Below, piece by piece: positions 16,289 through 25,210 of a stretch of 55,045 bases of DNA. The first letter of the stretch is position 1. Each line of letters opens with the position of its first letter. Under the pieces are notes generated by a model that was not told the origin of the DNA, made no database searches, and saw nothing but the letters and a program-made list of their open reading frames with translations. The position numbers and the translations under genes were made by a program. The stretch is from Collinsella sp. BG-O-102. GTDB taxonomy: Bacteria; Actinomycetota; Coriobacteriia; Coriobacteriales; Coriobacteriaceae. The DNA is taken from contig NZ_JAMOKO010000015.1 in assembly GCF_023656745.1 (NCBI RefSeq), positions 1 through 55,045 of the forward strand, read 5' to 3'.

Positions 16289-17320
16289 CTAGTTGAATTT
16301 GAAGATCTTTGAGGCAAGACGGTATAGGCCGAGTGTGGTTTTGTCACCGGCACGACCGCGCAGATTGGTGAAGAACCCGACCACGCCGTAGCGGGCACGA
16401 CGATACATGCGCTCGTCATAGGCCTTCAAATCATTCCACAGCGTCTTTAGGCGCTCGTCGGCGCAATCTTCCTCGGAAAGCTTGGTAAGCACCGAGCAGA
16501 TAGCCATCATCATGGTGAAGTAGCCCATCATGTACGAACGCAGGCGCGACGGCCCAACATCGCTGTACAAGTGGTACGACTCCATCATGATACGCGTAAC
16601 ACGGAACTGCTGGTCCAGACGCTTGACCATCGTTGCCTCGTTGACGCTCTGGCCCTCGCGACCGATAAAGTAGCGGTAGAGGTCGATGTCGGCGTAGTAC
16701 ATGGTCTTGCAACGCGGCAGCGGCACGTAGGCGTAGATGTTGTCCACATAGAACGTGTGCGGCGGCATGGGAAGGTTGGACTCGCGCAGCACATCCGTGC
16801 GATAGCACAGGCTGTGCATGAGAAGGTTCTGGTCCAGGCGGAAATGACCGATCTGATCCCAGGAAAAGATCTTTTTGCGCGGCAGGGCAAATTTGTAGCC
16901 AATAGCGGTATGCGTGCCCTCGTAAACCTTCTCGTACACGTAGTTCGAGATAAACAGGTCAACGCGCTGGTCGCGCTCCTCAAAGCCACGCAGAATCGAC
17001 AGCATGGTCGAAAGGGCAGCGCCGTCAAGCCAGTCGTCCGAGTCGACAACCTTGTAGTAGGTGCCCTGCGCCTCGCGCAGACCCGAAAGGACGGCAATAC
17101 CGTGACCGCCATTCTCCTGGTGCACCGCGCGGATGATTCCAGGATAACGTGCCTCCCACTCATCGGCCTTATCGGCCGTCTCGTCCTTGGAGCCGTCGTC
17201 CACCACGATAATCTCGATATCGGTAGCGTAATTGCTCCCCTCCAAGATGGAGGTGATGCAATGGTCCATGTCCTTGGCGGCGTTATACGAGGGAATACCG
17301 AATGTTATGACTTTATGCAT
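16289..17320 (-). CDS. Family 2 glycosyltransferase
   Basis: A 343-residue GT-A enzyme. It has the N-terminal nucleotide-sugar fold FGIPSYNAAKDMDHCI, VVDDGSKDET and the metal-binding VVDSDDWLDG. It probably adds a sugar to a cell-surface polymer in the cytoplasm. Its ATG overlaps the last 8 bases of the UDP-galactopyranose mutase gene upstream, so the two are translationally coupled, and galactofuranose is a plausible donor (inference). There is no independent ribosome binding site. Confidence 0.88.
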   Translation of the reverse strand: MHKVITFGIPSYNAAKDMDHCITSILEGSNYATDIEIIVVDDGSKDETADKADEWEARYPGIIRAVHQENGGHGIAVLSGLREAQGTYYKVVDSDDWLDGAALSTMLSILRGFEERDQRVDLFISNYVYEKVYEGTHTAIGYKFALPRKKIFSWDQIGHFRLDQNLLMHSLCYRTDVLRESNLPMPPHTFYVDNIYAYVPLPRCKTMYYADIDLYRYFIGREGQSVNEATMVKRLDQQFRVTRIMMESYHLYSDVGPSRLRSYMMGYFTMMMAICSVLTKLSEEDCADERLKTLWNDLKAYDERMYRRARYGVVGFFTNLRGRAGDKTTLGLYRLASKIFKFN

Positions 17321-18515
17321 GGCAGGCGATAATCTCATCCGAAAGATCGAGGGCAGAATTGGTCACGGCGTCCATATCGTAGTAACGATACTCGGCCAGA
17401 CGACCCACCGGGTGGAAGTTCGTCAGGTTCTGGACGCGCTCAAGATAGCGCTCATAGAGCTCACGGTTCTCGGGCTCAAGAATGGCGTAGTACGGCGTCT
17501 CGCCCGAGCCGGGCGTATAGGCCTTGGAGTACTCCTTCATGATGGTGGTCTTGCCGGGCAGGACCTGACCGGTCATGTTCTTGAACTCGGTGATGCGCGT
17601 GTAGTCCTCGCTCGTGGTGTAGTTGACAGTGCCCACGGGCTGGAACTGGTCCATATCGAGCGTCTCGAACTTCATATCGAGCGTGCGGTACGGCAACGCA
17701 CCCAAGTCGAGGTTGAACAGCTCGTCGAGTGGACCGGTGTAGACGATCTCGCCACCATAGACCTTGCCGTCGATCTTGACGGTGGTGTCGTCGATTTCAA
17801 AGAGGTCACGGGCGTCCACGTCGCAGAACACGTCGATCAGGTCGTGGTCGAGCATGTGCTCAAAGAGCGCCGTGTAGCCCTCCTGCGGCATGCCCTGGAA
17901 GGGAGCTTGCGGGAAGTAGCGGTCATCATCGCCCACAAAGACGGGAACGCGGCCGGTGATCGAGGGGTCGATCTGATCGGGCGTCTGGCCCCACTGCTTC
18001 ATGGTGTAATGTAAAAAGACGTTCTCGTAGACGTAATCGGCGACCTCGGCAAGATCCGGGTCGTTCTTCTTACGCAGCTCCATAATGGGCACCTTGACAT
18101 CCTTGCCAAAGGTCTCCACGAGCTTCTGATACAGCTCCTCGCCGCGCTCGTCACCAAAGGCGAGCTTGAGACTCGCATGGTTGAAGGGCACGGGCATAAG
18201 AGTACCGTTGATGTTGGCGAGCACCTTGTGCTGATAATCCGTCCACTTGGTAAAGCGCGACAGGAAATTGTGCACGCGCTCGTTAAAGGTGTGATAGATA
18301 TGCGGACCGTACTCGTGAATCAGGATTCCGGCCTCGTCAGTGCAGTCATAGGCATTGCCCGCAATGTGGCTACGGCGCTCCAAAACGGCAACACGATAGC
18401 CGATGGTCTCGGCAAGACGGCGGGCGCAAACGGCACCGGCATATCCAGCACCGACGACAATCATGTCGTACGCGCCGGCGTTAAAGCCTTCAGGCAGGCC
18501 TGAGGTAATCTGCAT
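17313..18515 (-). CDS. glf: UDP-galactopyranose mutase
   Basis: A 400-residue flavoenzyme converting UDP-galactopyranose to UDP-galactofuranose. The FAD site VVGAGYAGAVCARRLAE lies at about 20-36, followed by ERRSHIAGNAYD and the family motif HEYGPHIYHTF. Substrate-site segments include HYTMKQWGQTP and GRLAEYRYYDMD near the C-terminus. The product feeds galactofuranose glycans, consistent with the coupled glycosyltransferase downstream. Confidence 0.94.
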   Translation of the reverse strand: MQITSGLPEGFNAGAYDMIVVGAGYAGAVCARRLAETIGYRVAVLERRSHIAGNAYDCTDEAGILIHEYGPHIYHTFNERVHNFLSRFTKWTDYQHKVLANINGTLMPVPFNHASLKLAFGDERGEELYQKLVETFGKDVKVPIMELRKKNDPDLAEVADYVYENVFLHYTMKQWGQTPDQIDPSITGRVPVFVGDDDRYFPQAPFQGMPQEGYTALFEHMLDHDLIDVFCDVDARDLFEIDDTTVKIDGKVYGGEIVYTGPLDELFNLDLGALPYRTLDMKFETLDMDQFQPVGTVNYTTSEDYTRITEFKNMTGQVLPGKTTIMKEYSKAYTPGSGETPYYAILEPENRELYERYLERVQNLTNFHPVGRLAEYRYYDMDAVTNSALDLSDEIIACHA

Positions 18516-18613
18516 CGATACTCCTTGTCAAAAGCCACGGGCTCGTTAGCTGGGCTTTTCTCGAACATTCTTCGAGACATATTTATCAGAGCGATTATAG
18601 CGCTAATGCGTCC

Positions 18614-18722
18614 TATAATGAGCTTGCCACACAAGGAAAGCTCAAGCACCGCGGCGTACATAATTGAAAGGTAAACCCGCTAGCAGCGGGTTTATTCGTG
18701 AACAGCCGGGTGCCTGGAGCTT
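18614..18722 (+). promoter_or_regulatory. pta promoter and structured leader
   Basis: A consensus -10 TATAAT at 18614-18619 has no convincing -35. The leader has a terminator-like hairpin (AAACCCGCT/AGCGGGTTT, 18673-18693, then ATT). It is enclosed by a longer stem: AAGCTC with GAGCTT, and 18646-18655 with 18705-18713. The nesting suggests leader-level control of pta, but no ligand or regulator is evident. Confidence 0.45.
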
Positions 18723-18746
18723 AGCGAAACGCTTGTAAGGAGTAAC

Positions 18747-19727
18747 ATGAGCGATTTCCTAAACCGTATGAAGTCTGCCGCCAAGGCCGACCTTAAGACG
18801 ATCGTCCTGCCCGAGGGCGAGGATCCGCGCACTATCGTCGCGGCCACCAAAATCATCGAGGAGGGCCTGGCAAAGATCGTCATCCTGGGCAACCCCGACG
18901 AGATCAACGTTCCCGGCGCTACCGTCATCGACCCGCGCAATGCCGAGAAGCACGAGGAGTATGCGCAGAAGTTTGCTGAGCTCCGCGCCAAGAAGGGCGT
19001 TACCATCGAGCAGGCTCGCGCCCAGGTGATGGACGCCACCTACTTTGGCACCATGATGGTCAAGATGGGCGACGCCGACGGCCTGGTCTCCGGCGCCTGC
19101 CACTCCACCGCCGACACCCTGCGCCCTGCACTTCAGATCCTCAAGACCGCCCCGGGCACCAAGCTGGTCTCGGCCTTCTTCGTGATGTGCACCGACACCC
19201 CGCAGTTCGGCACCGACGGCACGCTGATCTTCGCCGACTGCGGCCTCAACATCAACCCGTCCTCCGACGAGCTCTCCGAGATCGCCATCGCCTCCGCTCA
19301 CTCCTGGTCCACCTTCATGGGCAACGTTGAGCCGCACGTGGCCATGCTCTCCTACTCCACCATGGGCTCCGCCGGCGGCGAGGTCGCCAAGAAGGTCCAA
19401 GAGGCCGTAAAGTTCTGCAAGGAGAAGGCTCCCGAGCTCGCCATCGACGGCGACCTGCAGCTCGATGCCGCTATCGTCCCCACTGTCGCCCAGCTCAAGG
19501 CTCCCGGCTCCTCCGTCGCCGGTAAGGCTAACGTGCTGGTGTTCCCCGACCTCGAGGCCGGCAACATCGGCTACAAGCTGGTCCAGCGCTTCGCCGGTGC
19601 TGACGCCTACGGCCCCATCCTGCAGGGCATCGCCAAGCCGGTTAACGACCTTTCGCGCGGCTGCTCTGCCGACGACATCGTGGGTGTCGTAGCCATCACC
19701 GCCGTCCAGGCTCAGATGGCTGAGTAG
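18747..19727 (+). CDS. pta: Phosphate acetyltransferase
   Basis: A 326-residue enzyme interconverting acetyl-CoA and acetyl phosphate. It starts MSDFLNRMKSAAKADLKTIVLPEGEDPRT and contains GLVSGACHSTADTLRPALQI and the C-terminal VFPDLEAGNIGYKLVQRF, all typical of the short Pta form without regulatory domains. AAGGAG lies 6 bases upstream of the ATG. It converges on two acetate kinase genes, giving the complete acetyl-CoA to acetate plus ATP route. Confidence 0.95.
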   Translation: MSDFLNRMKSAAKADLKTIVLPEGEDPRTIVAATKIIEEGLAKIVILGNPDEINVPGATVIDPRNAEKHEEYAQKFAELRAKKGVTIEQARAQVMDATYFGTMMVKMGDADGLVSGACHSTADTLRPALQILKTAPGTKLVSAFFVMCTDTPQFGTDGTLIFADCGLNINPSSDELSEIAIASAHSWSTFMGNVEPHVAMLSYSTMGSAGGEVAKKVQEAVKFCKEKAPELAIDGDLQLDAAIVPTVAQLKAPGSSVAGKANVLVFPDLEAGNIGYKLVQRFAGADAYGPILQGIAKPVNDLSRGCSADDIVGVVAITAVQAQMAE

Positions 19728-19741
19728 CGTACGCATCGCCC

Positions 19742-19872
19742 GAAGGCCGTACGGGCTAACCCCTGAAAACGTCCTCGACCAATGAAACGCCCCCGTTCTG
19801 CTCCTTCGGAGCTACGAACGGGGGCGTTTCTGGTCTGCGGAGTGTTTTCAGGGGTTAGCCCGTACGGCCTTC
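19742..19872. repeat. Perfect 29-bp inverted repeat enclosing the pta terminator (IR3)
   Basis: Arms 19742-19770 and 19844-19872 are perfectly complementary. Inside lies a second perfect 15-bp stem (19784-19798 with 19816-19830), which itself looks like a terminator ending GTTTC. It starts 15 bp after the pta stop. The two-layer design matches IR1. Confidence 0.85.
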
Positions 19873-20220
19873 TACCGCCACGTAGCAATCAGGGTATCTG
19901 GGGTGGACGGCGGCTTGGCTACGAGCTGGCGCTGAAAAACTGAATGGATGAGTGCCGTTGCTGGAGGGTCAAACGATGCAGATATGGTCACTTTGGGACC
20001 GAAATGTTGGCTGCGGTCTGATGTCTGGCCCACCGGAAAGTGTGTCCCGGTTTGAAGGCGGATTGTGGGATGCAGCTTCCGCTTGGGGCCTGTTTGGGAA
20101 ACCGTGGGACGGAATTATGCTTTATTGTGGGTCGCACTTTCCGCAACGTGCCTCAACCGGAAAGCGTGTCCCAGTATTTGCGCTCGAAATGGGATGGGGT
20201 TTCCGCCGTCCGCCTGCTAG
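19873..20220. other. Gene-free stretch with degenerate repeats
   Basis: No convincing gene here; the open frames lack a ribosome binding site and family features. Two related segments begin ACCGGAAAGTGTGTCCC (about 20032) and ACCGGAAAGCGTGTCCC (about 20156) and both end TGGGATG. A further GGGTCGCACTTTCCG (about 20130) can pair with the second. It may be decayed repeat sequence. Confidence 0.35.
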
Positions 20221-20224
20221 TAAA

Positions 20225-20258
20225 AAAGGCCTCCGGAGCTGTTGCTCTGGAGGCCTTT
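20225..20258 (-). terminator. Terminator after acetate kinase 1
   Basis: AAAGGCCTCC pairs with GGAGGCCTTT, with further pairing toward the loop, and a run of six T follows on the minus strand. Confidence 0.85.
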
Positions 20259-20280
20259 CGTTTACTTGCAAATGCGCGCG

Positions 20281-21459
20281 TTAGTTGTTCTTGGTCAGAC
20301 GCTCGACGTCGTGGGCGATCATGTATTCCTCGTCGGTGGGGATGACCATGACCGTGACGGCGGAACCGGCGGCACTGATGACCTGCGGGCCGTTGCCCAC
20401 GGCCTCGCGGTTCTTGTTGTTGTCAATGCGCACGCCCAGCCACTCAAAGCAGTCGCAGAAGGCCTTGCGGATCGACCAGTCGTTCTCGCCGATACCGGCG
20501 GTAAAGGTGATGGTGTCCACGCCCGCCATGGAAGCGATCATGGAACCGGCCTGCTGCATGGCCTTGTAGGCGAACATATCGAAGGCGAGCAGGCAGCGCT
20601 CGTCGCCCTCGGAGGCGCGCGTACGGATGTCGCGGGCGTCGTTGGAGATACCCGAGATGGCAAGCAGACCAGACTGCTTGTTCATCATGTCATCGACTTC
20701 CTGATAGCTGTAGCCGCCCTCGCGCTGCAGGTAGCACACGGTAGCCGGGTCGATGGAGCCGCAACGGGTACCCATCATCAGGCCGTCGAGCGGCGTGAGG
20801 CCCATCGTGGTATCGCGGCACACGCCGTCCTCAATGGCGGCAAGCGAAGCGCCGTTGCCCAGATGGCACGAAAGCAGACGGTGGCAGCGCGAGCCCAGGA
20901 TCTCCTTGGCCATCATCCACTCATAGCGGTGGCTCGTTCCGTGGGCACCGTACTTGCGCACGTGGTACTTATCGCACACGTCCTTGGGCAGCGCGTAGGT
21001 GTAGGCAACCTCGGGCATGGTCATGTGGAACGAGGTATCGAAGACGGCGACGTTGGGCAGCTCCGGATACTTCTCACGGCAATACTCAATCGCCGCGGCC
21101 TCGCCGTAGTTGTGCAGTGGAGCGAGCGGGGCCACCTCAAGAATCTTGGCCATAACCTCGTCGTCGACAACTGCGGAATCATCGAAGTGCCAGCCGCCCT
21201 GAACGATACGATGCCCAATGCCATCGATCGTAAAGTCGGTCTTCTCGAGCTCCACGAGCACACGTGCGATAGCCGAACGGTGATCCGGGAAGGGGACCTC
21301 CTCGGTCTGCTTGGCGCCACCGTTCTCGGAGTGGCCAAAGATGCCCATGTCCGAACCGATGCGTTCGCAGTTGCCCTTGGCGAAAACCTCGCGGGTATCG
21401 GTATCCAAAAGCTGATATTTAAGGCTTGAGCTGCCGGCATTGACAACAAGTACGTTCAT
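20281..21459 (-). CDS. ackA: Acetate kinase, paralogue 1
   Basis: A 392-residue acetate kinase with the ASKHA nucleotide site VNAGSSSLKYQLLD at the N-terminus, HRIVQGGWHF, FDTSFHMTMPE, GAHGTSHRY and GIGENDWSIRK. It makes ATP from acetyl phosphate in the cytoplasm. It lies 164 bp downstream of a second acetate kinase on the same strand; the two are clearly paralogous but differ throughout. The upstream paralogue is more conventional. Functional specialisation (acetate versus propionate or butyrate) cannot be told by sight. Confidence 0.92.
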   Translation of the reverse strand: MNVLVVNAGSSSLKYQLLDTDTREVFAKGNCERIGSDMGIFGHSENGGAKQTEEVPFPDHRSAIARVLVELEKTDFTIDGIGHRIVQGGWHFDDSAVVDDEVMAKILEVAPLAPLHNYGEAAAIEYCREKYPELPNVAVFDTSFHMTMPEVAYTYALPKDVCDKYHVRKYGAHGTSHRYEWMMAKEILGSRCHRLLSCHLGNGASLAAIEDGVCRDTTMGLTPLDGLMMGTRCGSIDPATVCYLQREGGYSYQEVDDMMNKQSGLLAISGISNDARDIRTRASEGDERCLLAFDMFAYKAMQQAGSMIASMAGVDTITFTAGIGENDWSIRKAFCDCFEWLGVRIDNNKNREAVGNGPQVISAAGSAVTVMVIPTDEEYMIAHDVERLTKNN

Positions 21460-21573
21460 GAGACTCCTTTGCAGTGCAATACGGTCGACGCAGACCCCTT
21501 AAGGCGGCCGCATTTTAATAAGAAGTTATCACAACTTGATAAATAGCTATCAGGCATATCGCCCAACGAGCAC

Positions 21574-21618
21574 AAAAGAGGGGCCGAACGGCGCTCGGTC
21601 GTCCAGCCCCTCCCCTCT
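21574..21618 (-). terminator. Terminator after acetate kinase 2
   Basis: AGAGGGG at one end pairs with CCCCTCT at the other, followed by TTTTG on the minus strand; the loop is large. Confidence 0.65.
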
Positions 21619-21623
21619 TGCAA

Positions 21624-22802
21624 TTACTTGCCGTTGACGATGCGCTCGACGTCGGAAGCGATCATGAACTCCTCGTCCGTGGGGATGACGAAAATCTTGA
21701 CCTTGGAATCCTTGGCAGACAGGCACCAAGCGCCGTCACCACGCAGGGCGTTGCGGGCATGATCCATCTTGACGCCCATAAAGGCCAGACGGTCGGCAAC
21801 GCCGGCGCGAACAGCCGGAGCGTGCTCGCCGATACCGGCAGTAAAGACCAGGGTGTCCATACCGCACATAGAAGTAGCCATCTCGGCAGCCTTGGCGGCA
21901 ATCTTGTAGACAAACATGTCGAAGGCGAGCTGAGCATCGGGGTCACCAGCGGCGGCGAGCTCCTCGACGTTGCGGCAGTCGTTGGTCTTGCCGCCGGTCA
22001 CAGCCAAAAGGCCGGACTTCTTGTTCATCATCTCGTCGACCTCGTCGAAGGTGTAGCCGCCCTCGCGCTGCAGGTAGCACACGGTAGCCGGGTCGATGGA
22101 GCCGCAGCGGGTGCCCATCATGACGCCGTCGAGCGGGGTGAGGCCCATGGTGGTGTCCATGCACTTGCCGTCCTCGATGGCGCACAGGGAAGCGCCGGAG
22201 CCGATATGGCACACGACGACCTTGCGAGCCTCGCCGTTGGTCATCTCGGCGACCTTCTTGGAGATGTAACGGTAGCTGGTGCCGTGGGCGCCGTACTTAC
22301 GGATGTGCAGCTTGTCGCAAACATCCTTGGGCAGGGCGTAAGTCTTGGCGACCTCGGGCATGTTGAAGTGGAAAGCGGTGTCGTAGACCGTGACGTTGGG
22401 CAGGTCGGGATACTGCTCCAGGCAGTACTCGATAACGTTGGCCTCGGGGTTGTTGTGCAGCGGCGCCAGCGGGGCGACCTCGCGGATCTTGGCGAGGACG
22501 TCCTCGTCGACGAGGGAGGAATCGCCGAAGTACCAGCCGCCCTGAACGATACGGTGACCAATGCCCTCGATCTTGACGCCGTTGGCCTCGAGGTCCTTCA
22601 GAACGACCTCGATGGCGACCTTGTGGTCGGGGAACTCGATGTTCTCGGTCACCTTCTTGGAACCGTTGGCAGCGTGGGTGAAGGTACCGCCGGTAAAGCA
22701 GACGCGCTCGCAGGAGCCCTTTGCGGACACCTTGTGAGACTTGGTATCGATGACCTGATACTTAAGGGTCGAAGATCCTGCGTTGACGACCAGAACGTTC
22801 AT
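21624..22802 (-). CDS. ackA: Acetate kinase, paralogue 2
   Basis: A 392-residue acetate kinase with VNAGSSTLKYQVID, HRIVQGGWYFGD, YDTAFHFNMPE, GAHGTSYRY and GIGEHAPAVRAGV. It differs from the downstream paralogue at many positions but shares the LTPLDG-MMGTRCGSIDP segment and the CYLQREGGY block. The terminator between them means they are probably separately transcribed, although readthrough could link them. The start codon lies close to a leader with GGAGACAC. Confidence 0.93.
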   Translation of the reverse strand: MNVLVVNAGSSTLKYQVIDTKSHKVSAKGSCERVCFTGGTFTHAANGSKKVTENIEFPDHKVAIEVVLKDLEANGVKIEGIGHRIVQGGWYFGDSSLVDEDVLAKIREVAPLAPLHNNPEANVIEYCLEQYPDLPNVTVYDTAFHFNMPEVAKTYALPKDVCDKLHIRKYGAHGTSYRYISKKVAEMTNGEARKVVVCHIGSGASLCAIEDGKCMDTTMGLTPLDGVMMGTRCGSIDPATVCYLQREGGYTFDEVDEMMNKKSGLLAVTGGKTNDCRNVEELAAAGDPDAQLAFDMFVYKIAAKAAEMATSMCGMDTLVFTAGIGEHAPAVRAGVADRLAFMGVKMDHARNALRGDGAWCLSAKDSKVKIFVIPTDEEFMIASDVERIVNGK

Positions 22803-22855
22803 GTGTCTCCCTACTAACAGGCGGTGTGGCGCCGCCAGGTTACATACGCTTCAAT

Positions 22856-22889
22856 AATAAACCCAAACGCCCTCGCGCTCGGGTTTATT
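22856..22889 (-). terminator. Terminator after the HIT gene
   Basis: AATAAACCC and GGGTTTATT form a 9-bp stem, with a T-rich continuation on both strands. Confidence 0.7.
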
Positions 22890-22949
22890 GCGTTGATATA
22901 TAAGTTATCGGTGCTTGAGCTTCCGTTTCAATGCAAGGAAGAAGCGCCC

Positions 22950-23285
22950 TCAGATGAGGTTCTCGCCCAGATTTTTGCCGCCGAGGACGTGCATGTGGAA
23001 GTGCATGACGGTCTGGCCGGCGTTGACGCCCTTGTTGGAGATGACGCGGAAACCGTCCTCCAAGCCCTTGACCTTGGCGACCTCCTGGATGGCGTGGGCC
23101 ATGGCGCCCATGGTCTCGGCGGGCACGTTATCGGCGATGTCGCTGTAGTGCTTCTTGGGGATCACGAGCGTGTGGACCGGCGCCTGGGGATTGAGGTCGT
23201 CGAAGGCGATGACTTGGTCGTCCTCGTAAACGACGGTCGAGGGGATCTCGTGGTTGGCAATTTTGCAGAAGATGCAATCACACAT
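22950..23285 (-). CDS. HIT family nucleotide hydrolase/transferase
   Basis: A 111-residue histidine-triad protein with the active-site HFHMHVLGG (H-x-H-x-H) and the N-terminal CIFCKIANHEIPSTVVYEDD typical of the Hint branch. These enzymes hydrolyse purine nucleoside phosphoramidates. The Cys residues of CIFC may bind zinc. AAAGGAA precedes the ATG. It is separated from xseB by about 50 bp in the same direction. Confidence 0.92.
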   Translation of the reverse strand: MCDCIFCKIANHEIPSTVVYEDDQVIAFDDLNPQAPVHTLVIPKKHYSDIADNVPAETMGAMAHAIQEVAKVKGLEDGFRVISNKGVNAGQTVMHFHMHVLGGKNLGENLI

Positions 23286-23334
23286 GGTTGGTTCCTTTCT
23301 CGCAGACCAAGGTAATTATATTTGGTCGGGGTGA

Positions 23335-23601
23335 TTAGAACGAAAGGTTGTCGTCGGTGTTGGCGGCTTCGCCGTCGGCGAGCACGTCGTTGCCGTCGAC
23401 GTCCTTCAGGAGCACCGAGACCTTCTGCTCGGCATCGGACAAGCGGGTACGCAGGCTCTTGAGGAGCTCGACGCCGCGGGTATAGCTCTCAAGCGACTCC
23501 TCGAGCTCCATATCGCCCGATTCCAAGCTGCGTATGATGAGCTCCAACTCCTGCGAAGCCTGCTTGTACGTAAGCTGCTCGACCGGGGTCTTCTCTGCCA
23601 T
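23335..23601 (-). CDS. xseB: Exodeoxyribonuclease VII small subunit
   Basis: An 88-residue acidic helical protein with the XseB pattern LTYKQASQELELIIRSLESGDMELEESLESYTRGVELLK. It assembles around the large subunit to degrade single-stranded DNA from both ends. It follows xseA by 42 bp with GAAAGGAA upstream of the ATG. Confidence 0.93.
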   Translation of the reverse strand: MAEKTPVEQLTYKQASQELELIIRSLESGDMELEESLESYTRGVELLKSLRTRLSDAEQKVSVLLKDVDGNDVLADGEAANTDDNLSF

Positions 23602-23643
23602 ATCTGTTTCCTTTCCTAAAGGTTTATCGCTATGAAACGCGGT

Positions 23644-25095
23644 CTACTCGACCGTATTGACCGTTGCTGCCACGTTGCCGTCTGCCATGCGCACGCGGAT
23701 GGCGTCGCCGGGCTTAAAGGTCTTGGCGCTCGTAGCCACACCATCATCGCTGTATGCGATGGAATAGCCACGGGCAAGCACCTTGAGCGGCGACAGGGCA
23801 TCGAGCGACGCAGCAGCTCGGCCCAGGTCGGACGCGGGTTTGCTGAGCATCGTACGTCCCTGATGCTCCAGACGGGAACTCGCAAGCGTGAGCGCATGGC
23901 GCTTGCCATCGAGTCCCGAGGTGCTTGTAGCCAGACGCTCGGGCAGGCGTTCAAAGCTGGATCGGAACGCCCCGACCGAGCGCGTTATGGCACCGGACAA
24001 ACGATCGGCCGTCAAGGCAAGCTCTGACTCACGACGCTCGACCATAAATGTCGGATCGTTGAGACACGGGCGGCATGCGGCCGCATCGAGCGCGTCGCCC
24101 AAGCGAGCCGTATAGGTATCCCAGGAACGACGGCCACGCTGATCGAGCATCTCCAGGTCGACCTGGGCCGAACCAATCATCGATGCCATCGCGGCACCCA
24201 GACGCTGATGGCGCGCCTCGAGCACATCGGCCAACTCCGTCATGGCCGGCGCCACCGATTCGGCCGCCGCCGTGGGCGTGGAGGCGCGGCGGTCGCTCAC
24301 CATGTCGCAAATCGAGGTATCGGGCTCATGGCCAATGCCGGTCACCACGGGCACAGGGCAAGCCGCCACCGCGCGGGCAAGCTCCTCGTCGTTAAAGGTC
24401 ATGAGGTCCTCGAAGGAACCGCCACCACGCACGAGCAAAATACAGTCGGGCGCTGGCGTGACGGCGGCGGCACGGCGCAGGCCCTCGATAAGCTCGGCCG
24501 GCGCACCCTCGCCTTGAACCCTGGCGCCCACGCAAACGAGCTCGACGAGCGGGTTGCGACGACGCAATGTGCGCTTGACGTCGTCGATTACGGCACCCGA
24601 AAGCGAGGTAACGACCGCCACGCGTGAGCAGAACACCGGAATGCGACGTTTGCGCGCTTCGTCCATCAGCCCCTCGCGGCGTAGCTTTTCGGCCAGTTGC
24701 GCCACTTGTTGACGCAGCAGGCCCTCCCCCGCCAGCGAGAACGAGCGAGCGACAAAGCTCATGCGGCCCGTGGCCTTATAGAGATTGAAGCTGCCCTTAA
24801 AGCTCACCTGCATGCCGTCGCGCAGATCGAACGTGCGCTTGAGATAGGCGCCCTTCCAGATGATGCAGTCGACGGCCGCCGAGTCGTCCTTGATTTGGAA
24901 GTAGCAGTGGCCGCTTCGGGCATTGGGACCACGGAAGCCCGTGACCTCGCCCAGGACGCTCAGCTGCGGAATGGCATCGAGCGCACCGGCAGCGATCTCT
25001 ACCGCCTGACTCACGCTGAGCTCCTTGCGCTCCTGCTCATCCGAACCGTCGAACTCGGCGGAAACGGCATTGCCGGTCAGATTCCAGCCTGCCAC
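23644..25095 (-). CDS. xseA: Exodeoxyribonuclease VII large subunit
   Basis: A 483-residue protein with an N-terminal OB-fold (LSVLGEVTGFRGPNARSGHCYFQIKDD) and the catalytic domain containing FCSRVAVVTSLSGAVIDDV, LLVRGGGSFEDLMTFNDE and GIGHEPDTSICDMVSDRRASTPTAAAE. A coiled-coil region follows and the C-terminal GYSIAYSDDG segment is typical. A GTG start at 25095 is preferred because AAAGGAGG ends four bases upstream; an ATG start nine codons earlier would overlap that site. The start is the least certain point. Confidence 0.92.
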   Translation of the reverse strand: MAGWNLTGNAVSAEFDGSDEQERKELSVSQAVEIAAGALDAIPQLSVLGEVTGFRGPNARSGHCYFQIKDDSAAVDCIIWKGAYLKRTFDLRDGMQVSFKGSFNLYKATGRMSFVARSFSLAGEGLLRQQVAQLAEKLRREGLMDEARKRRIPVFCSRVAVVTSLSGAVIDDVKRTLRRRNPLVELVCVGARVQGEGAPAELIEGLRRAAAVTPAPDCILLVRGGGSFEDLMTFNDEELARAVAACPVPVVTGIGHEPDTSICDMVSDRRASTPTAAAESVAPAMTELADVLEARHQRLGAAMASMIGSAQVDLEMLDQRGRRSWDTYTARLGDALDAAACRPCLNDPTFMVERRESELALTADRLSGAITRSVGAFRSSFERLPERLATSTSGLDGKRHALTLASSRLEHQGRTMLSKPASDLGRAAASLDALSPLKVLARGYSIAYSDDGVATSAKTFKPGDAIRVRMADGNVAATVNTVE

Positions 25096-25164
25096 GCAGC
25101 CTCCTTTCGTCATCGTGCACATGGGCTCCGGCCCTGCGCAAATTCAAGTCCAACACATAGTACA

Positions 25165-25194
25165 GCGCCGCGGGGACACAAATCTCCGCGGCGC
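25165..25194 (-). terminator. Hairpin after the zinc peptidase gene
   Basis: GCGCCGCGG and CCGCGGCGC form a perfect 9-bp stem around a 12-base loop, with no T-run. It lies 17 bp past the stop. Confidence 0.5.
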
Positions 25195-25210
25195 CTGTCA
25201 AGCCAATTTG

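Noticed and set aside
18561-18575. TCGAACATTCTTCGA, similar to an SOS box, upstream of glf
   Set aside because: The two halves are one base too close for the LexA consensus CGAAC-N4-GTTCG, and the neighbouring genes are not SOS genes.
19952-20284. 110-codon plus-strand frame between pta and acetate kinase 1
   Set aside because: It overlaps the acetate kinase terminator, lacks a ribosome binding site and reads through degenerate repeats.
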